The notes under the pieces were generated by a model. The model was not told the origin of the DNA. It did no database searches and saw only the letters and a list, made by a program, of their open reading frames with translations. Source: JBKHYJ01 sp046565505 (GTDB taxonomy: Bacteria > Acidobacteriota > Blastocatellia > UBA7656). From it: 64,000 nt of DNA. A program made the position numbers and the translations under genes. How positions within the stretch are numbered: position 1 is the stretch's first letter; each line of letters begins with the position of its first letter. The stretch is taken from contig JBKHYJ010000066.1 of the NCBI GenBank assembly GCA_046565505.1, positions 1 through 64,000 on the forward strand, read 5' to 3'. Below are positions 18,741 to 26,501 of the stretch, piece by piece.

Positions 18741-19164
18741 CTTACTTTCTCCTGTCCGATGTTGGTCGCAAAATACTTCGCCGAGAGAATAGTTAATGGG
18801 CTGGGACTTGTCAATCGGGACGAGGCCGATATGGGGCTGAGCCTGGAAAGGAACCTCGAAGCGGCCCATGCCGCGGAAGGCCCTGCGAAGCGTCTGGTAT
18901 CAAATCAACGGAGGCCGGGAGATTCACGCGGTAGGCGAAATCCTGGAAGACAACACAGTCAAGTGTGGTACGGGCCTGGGCACCGAATTCGCCGGCTATG
19001 TAATGAGGCCCACTTCGTATTCGGCCAGAGGCGCGGCTCGCGGTCCCGCCGGGACAGAAGGAATTATTTGAAAGATCGGTTCGGGAACGCTAAGTGATAT
19101 TAAACCTTCACCGCGGCCCCAGGCGCTCAGTTGTATGCGCGCGAGGCGGCGGCCCGCCTTTCGG
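18741..19164. other. Stretch with only a doubtful small reading frame
   Basis: About 420 bp. A 67-codon plus-strand frame (18868-19071, beginning MPRKALRSVWYQING) reads like a protein but has no ribosome binding site and no recognised relatives. The other strand also stays open for the first 130 bp. It may be a gene remnant within the accessory segment. Confidence 0.3.
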
Positions 19165-19803
19165 CTACCAGGGGAAGTGGAAGTAATGATGCGCCACGAA
19201 AAAACCTGTCGCCCCGCCGATGATCGCGCCGCCTATTAGGAGCGAAGGCCACGCCCGCGCGCCTTTATGCAACGCCCCCGCCGAGGCCACGCTGACGACG
19301 TAGCCCCACGAGTAGCAGACAGGGCTCGCGCCGAGCCGCTCGATCCACCAGCCATTCCCCGGGTTGTAGCACACGCAATGCGGCAGGAGCGTCGCCAACG
19401 ACATGGCCGACAGCGCGAGCAGCAGCCAGCCGCGCCCCGTGAAAAAGTAGGCCGCACAAACGACCGCGATCAGCGGAATCCAGGCCGCCTTTATGAAGGT
19501 GCAATACGGGGAGCAGCCCTCGACGCTCAACCCTGTGCAGTCGAGCGACGAGGCAAAGAAGGCCAGAGGTATTGACGCCAGCAGGAGCATTCGCGTGACC
19601 TTCGTGAAAGAGTCTCGCCCCGGCGCGGCGGCCAGGTTCCAGAAGCAGACCCCGAGCGCGGCAATGACCAGCAGCCAGAAGGGCGCGCCCAGCAGGAGGC
19701 TCGTCTCAGCCGTGAAATCAATTGCGAACCTCACGAGCAGCAAGGCGGAGACACACAGTCCCGCGCGTAAGGCCCAGGGTTGAAGTTTACGAGATAAGCT
19801 CAA
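19165..19803 (-). CDS. Cysteine-rich polytopic membrane protein, unknown
   Basis: 212 residues with about six hydrophobic helices and no recognised domain. TTG at 19803 is the likely start, with GGGGAG 8 nt upstream. Two cysteine clusters lie in loops between helices: DCTGLSVEGCSPYC (near 89-102) and HCVCYNPG...VCYSWG (near 143-164). They could form disulfides or bind metal on the periplasmic face. The neighbours give no functional clue: a zinc-ribbon protein is divergent and accessory genes lie behind. Confidence 0.75.
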   Translation of the reverse strand: MSLSRKLQPWALRAGLCVSALLLVRFAIDFTAETSLLLGAPFWLLVIAALGVCFWNLAAAPGRDSFTKVTRMLLLASIPLAFFASSLDCTGLSVEGCSPYCTFIKAAWIPLIAVVCAAYFFTGRGWLLLALSAMSLATLLPHCVCYNPGNGWWIERLGASPVCYSWGYVVSVASAGALHKGARAWPSLLIGGAIIGGATGFFVAHHYFHFPW

Positions 19804-19911
19804 TATAATCTCCCCGCCCTGATATTAGCAGCGGCGCGCGACAGGTGACGAGCGACGGGGCGGGCGTTTCACCCTCGGGCCGGTTGCTTCTCGCAGGCTG
19901 TCATCTATCTT

Positions 19912-20466
19912 ATGACACCAATCTACTGTCACGAATGCGGCCGCGCGAATGGCGCGATGGCGAAACGGTGCCTCTGGTGCGGCGTGCCTATAATCGACGA
20001 GGGCAAGCCCTCAAGCTTCGAGGCCACGCGCGTGGAGATTGATTATCTGGATGGCATCGAGCGGCTGGATAACCCCGGCCCCGTCAGGCTCGTCATAGAC
20101 GGCGGCGGCATAGAAGTGAGCGAGATGATGCCGGGCAGCCGTTCGATTAAAATCCCCGCCGATTCGCTGATCCAGGCGAGCGTGGTCGATGGCAGCAACA
20201 TGGTAGAAGGCAAGCGGGTGCGTTCGCCCTGGTGGTGGCTCGCGCTCGGCCCGTTCGCCGTCGTCATTCAAGGGAAAAAGATGCCCGACACCAAGAGGCA
20301 TGACTACCTGCTGGCCGTCAAGTACAGGTCGGCCGGCGAAGAGCGCAACGCCGTCTTCCACCGCGAGGACCGCGCAGGATTATCTATGGTCGAAGGTCTC
20401 GCGCGAATAATCAACGCGCTGGTGCGGTTGAAATCGAAGGAGTCCGGCGGGCCACGGGAGATTTAA
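19912..20466 (+). CDS. Zinc-ribbon protein with a PH-like C-terminal domain, unknown
   Basis: 184 residues. The N-terminus carries a zinc ribbon CHECGRANGAMAKRCLWCG (Cys6, Cys9, Cys20, Cys23). The remainder is a beta-rich region with 'RLVIDGGGIEVSEMM', a hydrophobic patch 'SPWWWLALGPFAVVIQG' (about 104-120) and a 'HDYLLAVKYRSAGEERNAVFHRED' strand pair, resembling PH/GRAM-like membrane-associated domains. Soluble or membrane-peripheral. The ribosome binding site is weak. No operon partner on this strand; the HD-GYP gene is convergent. Confidence 0.7.
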   Translation: MTPIYCHECGRANGAMAKRCLWCGVPIIDEGKPSSFEATRVEIDYLDGIERLDNPGPVRLVIDGGGIEVSEMMPGSRSIKIPADSLIQASVVDGSNMVEGKRVRSPWWWLALGPFAVVIQGKKMPDTKRHDYLLAVKYRSAGEERNAVFHREDRAGLSMVEGLARIINALVRLKSKESGGPREI

Positions 20467-20531
20467 GACTCTAAGGGCGTTTGCAGGTCAAGCGATTCAA
20501 ACGCGCTCATTCCAGGGCCGCCACGGCCGCC

Positions 20532-22061
20532 TCACTGCTTTATCGTCTTGCGCTCGTTAAGCAGGCGGTTGCGCGGCTCTATTTCATCCCTGTAGTACTG
20601 TAGGAACGCCTCGACGACGGCCGGGTCAAAGCAGTTGCCGGACCGCTCTGTAAGCTCTTCGACCGCCTTTTCCGGCGACCACGGCTCGTGGTAGCACCGC
20701 TCTTCGGTCAGCGCGTCGTAAGCGTCTGCGACGGCGACTATCCGGCTCCCGATGGGTATCTCTTCTTCTTTAAGCCCGAGCGGGTAACCGGTCCCGTCCC
20801 ACCGCTCGTGGTGCGCGGCGGCCACGAAAGGGATGTCGGCGAGGTCTTCCGGGAATCGAATCTTAGACAGCAGCCTGAAGGTGTGCTGCGGGTGCTCCTT
20901 GACGTGCGCGTACTCTTCCGGGGTCAGTACGGACGGCTTCAGCAGCACGTCGTCGCGCACGCCGATCTTCCCGTAATCGTGGAGCAGCCCGGCGTAGTAG
21001 ATCAGTCGGCAATCGGATTCTTTCAGGCCCATCGCTTTCGCGATGCCAGAGGATATGGCCCCGACCCGCGCCGAGTGTCCCGCCGTGTTATCGTCCCGCG
21101 CGTCGAGCGAGGCGGCCAGCGTGCGTATGAAGCTTTCGAGCGAGCGCCGCTGCTCTTCGAGCAAGTAAAGGTTTTCCATCGTAAGGCCGGACTGCCTGGC
21201 GACGGCCGTCAAAAAATCGAGCGCCTCGTCGTCAAACGCGCGCTCCGTCGTCACATTATCGACGTAGCAGACCCCCCACACGCGCGTCTTCGAGCCTATC
21301 GGCGCGCACATCACCGAGCGTATAGATTGAAACCTGACCGAGTCGCCCGCCGAGAACCGCTCGTCCGTGCTCGCGTCCAGGCTGAGCACCGCGACGTTGT
21401 CGTTGTAGACCAGGTTGGTTATGCTGCGGCTCGGGGCGACAGAGTCCCCGCCTTCGCTCGTCGCCGCGACCTCCAGCCTGTCCTCTTCCCTGTCGTAGAG
21501 CAGCACGGCGCAGCGCTCCGCCTTCAGCGTCCGGTGCATGAACTGCGCGAGCATTTCGCTCAGAGTCTTTGACGAGTGCGCCGTCATCAGCTCGCCGGAA
21601 AATTCATACAGCGCGCGGAGCCTGTCGACCGTCTCGCCCGTGAGGTGGCCCGAGTGCGGTAGCCTGGATGTGTTGATGAATCGGGTGTCGTCAGGCGTAA
21701 TGACGCGAACAGGCCGCAGCGTATCCCCGCGGGCCAGGAGCGGGTCCCCGTCATCACCGGCGGCCTCGCCGTGGAAGACGAACTCCAGCCCGCGCCCTCT
21801 GCCCAACCTTATCTGATCGCCATCTTTCAAATGGCGGTGCTTGACGCGCTCGCCGTTGACGAACGTGCCGGACGTGCTCCCGAGGTCGCGCAGGTGAAAC
21901 GACGAGCCGTCGTTGGTGATCTCAACGTGGTATCGCGAGATGTAGGGATTCTCAAACGCGATGTCGTTATCATCGAGGCGGCCAATGCGAAAGACCTTTC
22001 GATCAATCTTCCACGAGCGGTCTTCGCCGTGCTGATTCTTGTAAGTCAGGCTTGCGTCCAT
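20532..22061 (-). CDS. FHA-GAF-HD-GYP signalling protein (putative cyclic-di-GMP phosphodiesterase)
   Basis: 509 residues from ATG 22061 (GGAG upstream). Three domains are visible. The FHA phosphothreonine-binding domain (about 20-95) has RIGR, SRYH and GSTSGTFVNG. The GAF sensor (about 160-300) is next. The HD-GYP domain (about 315-490) has HSARVG, LLHDYGKIG and HHERWDGTGYP. The full GYP motif and HD pair suggest an active c-di-GMP hydrolase. FHA suggests control by Ser/Thr kinase signalling. It lies 49 bp after the microcompartment-associated gene on the same strand and could be in that transcript. Confidence 0.92.
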   Translation of the reverse strand: MDASLTYKNQHGEDRSWKIDRKVFRIGRLDDNDIAFENPYISRYHVEITNDGSSFHLRDLGSTSGTFVNGERVKHRHLKDGDQIRLGRGRGLEFVFHGEAAGDDGDPLLARGDTLRPVRVITPDDTRFINTSRLPHSGHLTGETVDRLRALYEFSGELMTAHSSKTLSEMLAQFMHRTLKAERCAVLLYDREEDRLEVAATSEGGDSVAPSRSITNLVYNDNVAVLSLDASTDERFSAGDSVRFQSIRSVMCAPIGSKTRVWGVCYVDNVTTERAFDDEALDFLTAVARQSGLTMENLYLLEEQRRSLESFIRTLAASLDARDDNTAGHSARVGAISSGIAKAMGLKESDCRLIYYAGLLHDYGKIGVRDDVLLKPSVLTPEEYAHVKEHPQHTFRLLSKIRFPEDLADIPFVAAAHHERWDGTGYPLGLKEEEIPIGSRIVAVADAYDALTEERCYHEPWSPEKAVEELTERSGNCFDPAVVEAFLQYYRDEIEPRNRLLNERKTIKQ

Positions 22062-22110
22062 GCCTATAACTCTCCAGGTGCGTCTCCGATAATATGCGCC
22101 CGCGCCGCGG

Positions 22111-22566
22111 CTAGTACCCGCGCATTTCACAGGCGCCCGAATTAACGCAGACGCGGCCGGGTTCCATAAAACAGGTTTTGGGGGCAGGAAGCGGGCTTCC
22201 CGTTTCGGCCAGCGGGAACTTCTCAAGTCCCGGGTGAACTGCTTGTATCGTTCGCGGATCAGGCGTAAGCGGCGTTGCGGAAGATGTACTGCCGCCCGGC
22301 GCGTGGTTCTCTGCCACGTCGCCGCGCCCTCGCTCGGGCCTCGCGCCGGAATTGTTAATGGCGTCATGACCCGCGCGCCCCGGAAAGATGATGATGATAG
22401 GGCCATCGTCCCCGCCGCCCGACCGGGGCTCGGGCCGGCCGTCGCCCGGCGGCTGAATCACGCCCGCGCCGGCGATGACTTCCGGCTCTACTCGCGCAGA
22501 CCCTCCGAGCTTGTCAAGCAGCGATAACAGCGCCCGCCGAACGATAGCTTGTTCTGAATCCCGCAT
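22111..22566 (-). CDS. Protein with encapsulation-peptide-like N-terminus, beside BMC vertex genes
   Basis: 151 residues, family not recognised. The first ~20 residues (MRDSEQAIVRRALLSLLDKL) form a predicted short amphipathic helix, followed by a long Gly/Pro/Glu/Asp-rich linker (about 21-105). This is the layout of the targeting extensions that bring enzymes into bacterial microcompartments. The C-terminal 45 residues include 'HPGLEKFPLAETGSPLPAPKTC' and end with CVNSGACEMRGY, giving three conserved-looking cysteines (residues 132, 140, 145) that might bind metal. It lies 101 bp after two EutN/CcmL-type genes on the same strand. A role as cargo or shell adaptor is inferred. Confidence 0.65.
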   Translation of the reverse strand: MRDSEQAIVRRALLSLLDKLGGSARVEPEVIAGAGVIQPPGDGRPEPRSGGGDDGPIIIIFPGRAGHDAINNSGARPERGRGDVAENHAPGGSTSSATPLTPDPRTIQAVHPGLEKFPLAETGSPLPAPKTCFMEPGRVCVNSGACEMRGY

Positions 22567-22667
22567 AGTTAATCGCCTGAACTGAATCGCGGGGGCCTGC
22601 CCTTAATGGGGCCGCGATCTGCCGCCGCCCAAGTCTTGCCGTCTTCGACCTGAGGCGGACATATGGA

Positions 22668-22943
22668 TTACGCCTCGTAATGGATAGTATCGACGACCCC
22701 GACGATGGCGGAGTCTATCGCCGCGCCGGGGCTGCCCGTCGATGAGGTCGAAGCGGACCACCCTTCGCGCACGACTATCACAGTGTCGCCCACCCCCGCG
22801 TCCATAGAATCTAGGACGAGCATCTCGTCGCCCGCGTCCGCGCCGTCCAGGTCAACCGGCCGCACCACTAGTATGCGGCCGCCTTCGTACCTGTAGTTCT
22901 TTTGCGTCGCGACGACGTTACCGACGACCCTGGCTAGAATCAT
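22668..22943 (-). CDS. Bacterial microcompartment vertex protein (EutN/CcmL, BMC-P)
   Basis: 91 residues, the exact size of the EutN/CcmL family that forms pentamers capping microcompartment vertices. The family pattern is clear: MILARVVGNVVATQKN at the start, ILVVRPVD, then LDSMDAGVGDTVIVV, and AIVGVVDTIHYEA at the end. ATG 22943 has GGGAG about 10 nt upstream. It is the second of two such genes (first at 23011-23289), which are about 35-45% alike by eye. No BMC-H hexamer gene is present in the window. Confidence 0.9.
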   Translation of the reverse strand: MILARVVGNVVATQKNYRYEGGRILVVRPVDLDGADAGDEMLVLDSMDAGVGDTVIVVREGWSASTSSTGSPGAAIDSAIVGVVDTIHYEA

Positions 22944-23010
22944 GCGATGATTCTCCCGATCAACACCCGATTCATTGAATGGCCGAGCAAGTAGAGGGCG
23001 ACTTAATGAA

Positions 23011-23289
23011 TCAGGCGTTAAATGAATCGATGAAAACAGAATCGACTATGCCGACTATGGTGCAATCCGTCGGCACCTCCGACGGCTCGAAGGGGAACGA
23101 CGCCTCTTTCCCTCTACACCAGAAGACGACCTCCGTCTCCCCCGCCCCGACCGAATCGATTGCGACCATAGGCTTGCCGGATGGCTTCAGCCGCCCGTCG
23201 AGTGGCTGAATGACGAGCAGCTTACGGCCTTCGAGAGAATCAGTCTTGACCGTGGCGACTACCGTCCCGATGACGCGAGCAAGCTGCAT
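23011..23289 (-). CDS. Bacterial microcompartment vertex protein (EutN/CcmL, BMC-P), second copy
   Basis: 92 residues. MQLARVIGTVVATVKTDSLEG, LLVIQPLD, AIDSVGAGETEVVFW and TIVGIVDSVFIDSF match the same family layout as its neighbour. It heads the small minus-strand set BMC-P, BMC-P, encapsulation-like protein and possibly the FHA-GAF-HD-GYP gene. Two divergent BMC-P copies without a shell hexamer gene suggest a satellite locus whose other shell genes lie elsewhere in the genome. Confidence 0.9.
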   Translation of the reverse strand: MQLARVIGTVVATVKTDSLEGRKLLVIQPLDGRLKPSGKPMVAIDSVGAGETEVVFWCRGKEASFPFEPSEVPTDCTIVGIVDSVFIDSFNA

Positions 23290-23468
23290 ACGAAACCTTT
23301 TCTTCGGAGCGCCTCAAGCGGGTACAAGCTTGCACCGCCCGAAATGGCTTGTCAAGAATTAAGATCGGGCCAGGAGGACACGGGCCGCAACGCCAGGATG
23401 CGCGTGCGTAAGCTCAAGGCCCCAGGCCCTAAATAGCGGATCCACTCTTTGGGCGCGCGGCGGCCCGG

Positions 23469-24068
23469 CTACTGCCTCTTGACCAGAGTGATCTTGTTGA
23501 TGACGACGGGGTCGGCCGGCCGGTCTGTGCCGGGCAGGACGGGCGCGCGCGCAATTGAATCGACCACGTTCATGCCCTCTATGACCTTCCCGAAGATCGA
23601 ATAATTCCCATTCCATGAAGGGTTGGGCGCTGTGCATATAAAGAACTGGCTCGTGGCGCTGTTAACGTTGTCGCTGGTCCGCGCGGCCGAAACCGTCCCG
23701 CGCTCGTGCATGAGCGTGCGCGAGAACTCGGCGGGCACGGTCTTCTGCCCGGGCTGGCCCTGCCCCCAGGTCGAAGGGTCGCCGCTGATCGTGTTCGGGT
23801 CGCCGCCCTGAATGGCTATGGGCCTCGACTGATTCCTGACCAGCCTGTGGAACTTCGTCCCGTCATAAAAGTTCTCGCGGACGAGCTCTTTGAAATTCTC
23901 CACGTGCCTGGGCGCGGCTTCGGGGAAGAATTCGATCACGATCTTCCCGTAGTTCGTGTCGATCACCGCGACCTCGCTGTTATCGACGGCCGCGCCCTTA
24001 CCGCCGCACGATGCCGAGCCGAACAGCAGCGCCGAGGCCAGCAAACACAACATCACTCTCATTCTCAT
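23469..24068 (-). CDS. Cyclophilin-type peptidyl-prolyl isomerase, lipoprotein
   Basis: 199 residues. The lipoprotein signal ends in GSASC (Cys21), so it is probably anchored on the periplasmic side of a membrane. The cyclophilin domain covers residues ~33-197 with 'GKIVIEFFPEAAPRHVENF', FYDGTKFHRLV, IQGGDP, SQFFICTAPNPSWNGNYSIFGKV. It speeds proline isomerisation during folding of exported proteins. ATG 24068 lies 4 bp after the gatB stop, so the two are co-transcribed. Confidence 0.93.
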   Translation of the reverse strand: MRMRVMLCLLASALLFGSASCGGKGAAVDNSEVAVIDTNYGKIVIEFFPEAAPRHVENFKELVRENFYDGTKFHRLVRNQSRPIAIQGGDPNTISGDPSTWGQGQPGQKTVPAEFSRTLMHERGTVSAARTSDNVNSATSQFFICTAPNPSWNGNYSIFGKVIEGMNVVDSIARAPVLPGTDRPADPVVINKITLVKRQ

Positions 24069-24072
24069 CGGC

Positions 24073-25557
24073 CTATTGACCGCCCCCTTCCAGGGCCTCT
24101 TTCAAAATATTGTTCACCACCTGCGGGTTGGCGCGCCCGCCGCTCGCCTTCATCACCTGCCCGACGAAAAAGCCGAACAGCGCGGCCTTGCCCGAGCGGT
24201 ACTGTTCGAGCTGTTTAGGGTTCGAGGCGAGGGCCTTATCGACCATCGCGCGCACCTCGGATTCGTCCGACACCTGCGCGCCGCCCATCCCGCGCACCAC
24301 CTCCTCGGCCGATTTGCCCGAGCGGCACATCTCTGCCAGCACGTCCTTTGCCATCTTGCCGCTGATGGTCCCCGAGTCGATCATCCTTATCATCTCCGCG
24401 AGCGACTGCGGGCCGACCGGAGGCGCGCCGAAATCCGCCGAGCTGTTTTTCATCTCGCGCGCGAGTTCGTTCAGAATCCAGTTGGCGGCCGCCTTCGGGT
24501 TCCCGCTCGCCCCGGCCGCGGCTTCGTAGTAGTCGGCCGTCGCCCGCAGGTCCGTCAACTGGGCGGCGTCCTCGAACGACAACCCGTATTCATCGGCGAA
24601 GCGGCGGCGGCGGGCCTCGGGCAATTCCGGCAATTCCGCGGCCAGCCGTTCTACTTCCGACTCTTTCACGACCAGCGGCGGCAAGTCCGGCTCCGGGAAG
24701 TAGCGGTAATCGTGCGCCTCCTCTTTCGAGCGCATGGAGTAGGTCCTGGACTCGCCCTCGTTCCACAGTCGCGTCTCTTGAACGACAGCCTCGCCGGCTT
24801 CGATGGCCGCCACCTGGCGATCAATCTCGTATTCTATTGCCTTTTGCAGGAACCGGAACGAGTTGATGTTCTTAAGCTCTACACGAGTGCCGAACTGCTC
24901 GGAGCCTTTCGGCCGCACGGAGACGTTCGCGTCGCACCGCAGGCTCCCTTCTTCCATGTTGCCGTCGCAAACGCCGATGTAGAGCAGCGTGCGGCGCAGG
25001 TACTGCATGTAATCGTAAGCCTCCCAGGACGAGCGAAGGTCGGGCTCAGAGACTATCTCGACCAGCGGCACGCCGCTGCGGTTGAGGTCTACGTAGGATT
25101 TTGCGGCGGTCTCGCGCATGCCTTCGTGCAGGGATTTGCCGGCGTCTTCTTCTATGTGCAGCCGCGTGATGCGAAACCGCTTCAGCTTCCACTCGACGGG
25201 GTGGCCGTACTCGTTCCGCTCGGCGGTCGGTATCTCGACCCAGCCATGCTCGGAGAACGGCCTGTCGTACTGCGAGATTTGATAGCCCTTCGGCAGGTCC
25301 GGGTAGAAATAATTTTTCCGCGAGAAGATGGACTCACGGTTCACCCTCAAGTTGAAGGCCAGCGCCGCGCGCGTGGCCATGTCAATCGCGCTGCGGTTAA
25401 GAACGGGGAGCGCGCCGGGCAGCCCCAGGCACACGGGGCAGGTGTTAGAGTTCGGCTCGTCGCCGAACCTGGCCGAGCACCCGCAAAAAATCTTCGACTC
25501 CGTCCTGAGTTGCGCATGAATCTCAAGGCCGATCACAGGTTCATATTTGTCTCTCAT
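24073..25557 (-). CDS. gatB: Aspartyl/glutamyl-tRNA amidotransferase subunit B
   Basis: Glutamine-dependent amidation of mischarged Glu-tRNA(Gln) or Asp-tRNA(Asn), together with GatA and GatC, which are not recognised here. 494 residues, normal for GatB. 'YEPVIGLEIHAQL' and the zinc site CGCSARFGDEPNSNTCPVC are at the N-terminus. 'FYPDLPKGYQISQYDRP', DLNRSGVPLVEIVSEPD and 'RVELKNINSFRFLQKAIEYE' follow. The YqeY-like tRNA-binding tail runs from ~350 to the end. ATG 25557 was chosen because family similarity begins at residues 5-10. The frame extends upstream without support. Confidence 0.96.
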   Translation of the reverse strand: MRDKYEPVIGLEIHAQLRTESKIFCGCSARFGDEPNSNTCPVCLGLPGALPVLNRSAIDMATRAALAFNLRVNRESIFSRKNYFYPDLPKGYQISQYDRPFSEHGWVEIPTAERNEYGHPVEWKLKRFRITRLHIEEDAGKSLHEGMRETAAKSYVDLNRSGVPLVEIVSEPDLRSSWEAYDYMQYLRRTLLYIGVCDGNMEEGSLRCDANVSVRPKGSEQFGTRVELKNINSFRFLQKAIEYEIDRQVAAIEAGEAVVQETRLWNEGESRTYSMRSKEEAHDYRYFPEPDLPPLVVKESEVERLAAELPELPEARRRRFADEYGLSFEDAAQLTDLRATADYYEAAAGASGNPKAAANWILNELAREMKNSSADFGAPPVGPQSLAEMIRMIDSGTISGKMAKDVLAEMCRSGKSAEEVVRGMGGAQVSDESEVRAMVDKALASNPKQLEQYRSGKAALFGFFVGQVMKASGGRANPQVVNNILKEALEGGGQ

Positions 25558-25740
25558 ACTTTTTTCCCATCGGCGGGTTGAGCCAAAGTATAGCATTTCC
25601 GCGCAGGCGGGGCTAACCGGCACGGGCGTATAAACGTCTCCGCCCCCGTGTGTCCCCGAGCGCGGCCGCCGCAACAAGCCATCACCGGCCCCTCGCGGCC
25701 GCCCGGGCCTGCGCGCAAATCAGCCTCGCGCAGCGCGGCA

Positions 25741-26337
25741 TTATTGGGCGGCCGGGCCGTTGCGAGCCCACCCGAATTTACTCAGCCTTCGGCGCGCGAG
25801 CTTATTCATTTTCAGAGTTGCATGGGGCGCGGCGGCCTTCAGCGCGGCGAACAGGTCGCCCATCTCTTTGGTCCGCGCCGCGGCCCTGTGCATCTCGCGT
25901 ATGCTCATCGGTCCCGTTACAACCAGGTCCGTGTTTGAGATGGTGATTTCGGAGAAGGCCCCTTTCACCCTGAGGCTCGCGCCCGCCACGAGGGTGGCCG
26001 CCAGCTCGATCTCCTTCACGCCCGCCCAGGGGATGAACGCACGCTCGCGGCCGTCGCGCATGTCTCTGATGCCGTCCGCGCCGATCTCGACGGCGTTGCG
26101 AGACTCGCGCTTGAACATCCAGAGTATGAGCAAGTAGACGAGCCACATCGTGACGACAGGGGCCACGGCTAACGAAAGGATCAGAATCACCGCGAGCGTC
26201 CCGTCCACGGTCAGCTCGCTGACGACGCCGAGCGCGGCGCCGAGCGCCACGTACACGAGCGTCAGCATTGCGACAAGCTTGAAGTAGGCCTTCGCATAAA
26301 AATAGCTCGCCCTGCGATGAATTGTCGTCTGCTCCAA
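25741..26337 (-). CDS. Membrane protein with PH-like (YcxB-type) domain, unknown
   Basis: 198 residues, apparently starting at TTG 26337; no ATG fits well. Two membrane helices (about 17-42 and 47-75) are followed by a cytoplasmic beta-rich region with 'RAFIPWAGVKEIELAATLV', a pattern seen in YcxB/PH-like membrane proteins. Function unknown. It is divergent from typA, with about 160 bp between their starts. Confidence 0.65.
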   Translation of the reverse strand: MEQTTIHRRASYFYAKAYFKLVAMLTLVYVALGAALGVVSELTVDGTLAVILILSLAVAPVVTMWLVYLLILWMFKRESRNAVEIGADGIRDMRDGRERAFIPWAGVKEIELAATLVAGASLRVKGAFSEITISNTDLVVTGPMSIREMHRAAARTKEMGDLFAALKAAAPHATLKMNKLARRRLSKFGWARNGPAAQ

Positions 26338-26501
26338 GGGTGATAGCTCGCCCTTTCAACCATGCGCCAAGTCGTTTGTATTTATTATACCAGCAATCGC
26401 GGCCGCGGGTACTGGCCGCCGCGCCATCGAAAGAGCGCCTGACAGCGGCCCGCGAACTCTGCTATCATGACAGTTTCGGCCGGGGGCTTTCAGGAGGGCA
26501 T

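Noticed and set aside
23956..25581. 541-codon plus-strand open frame
   Set aside because: Antisense of gatB and the cyclophilin gene; no ribosome binding site and no domain.
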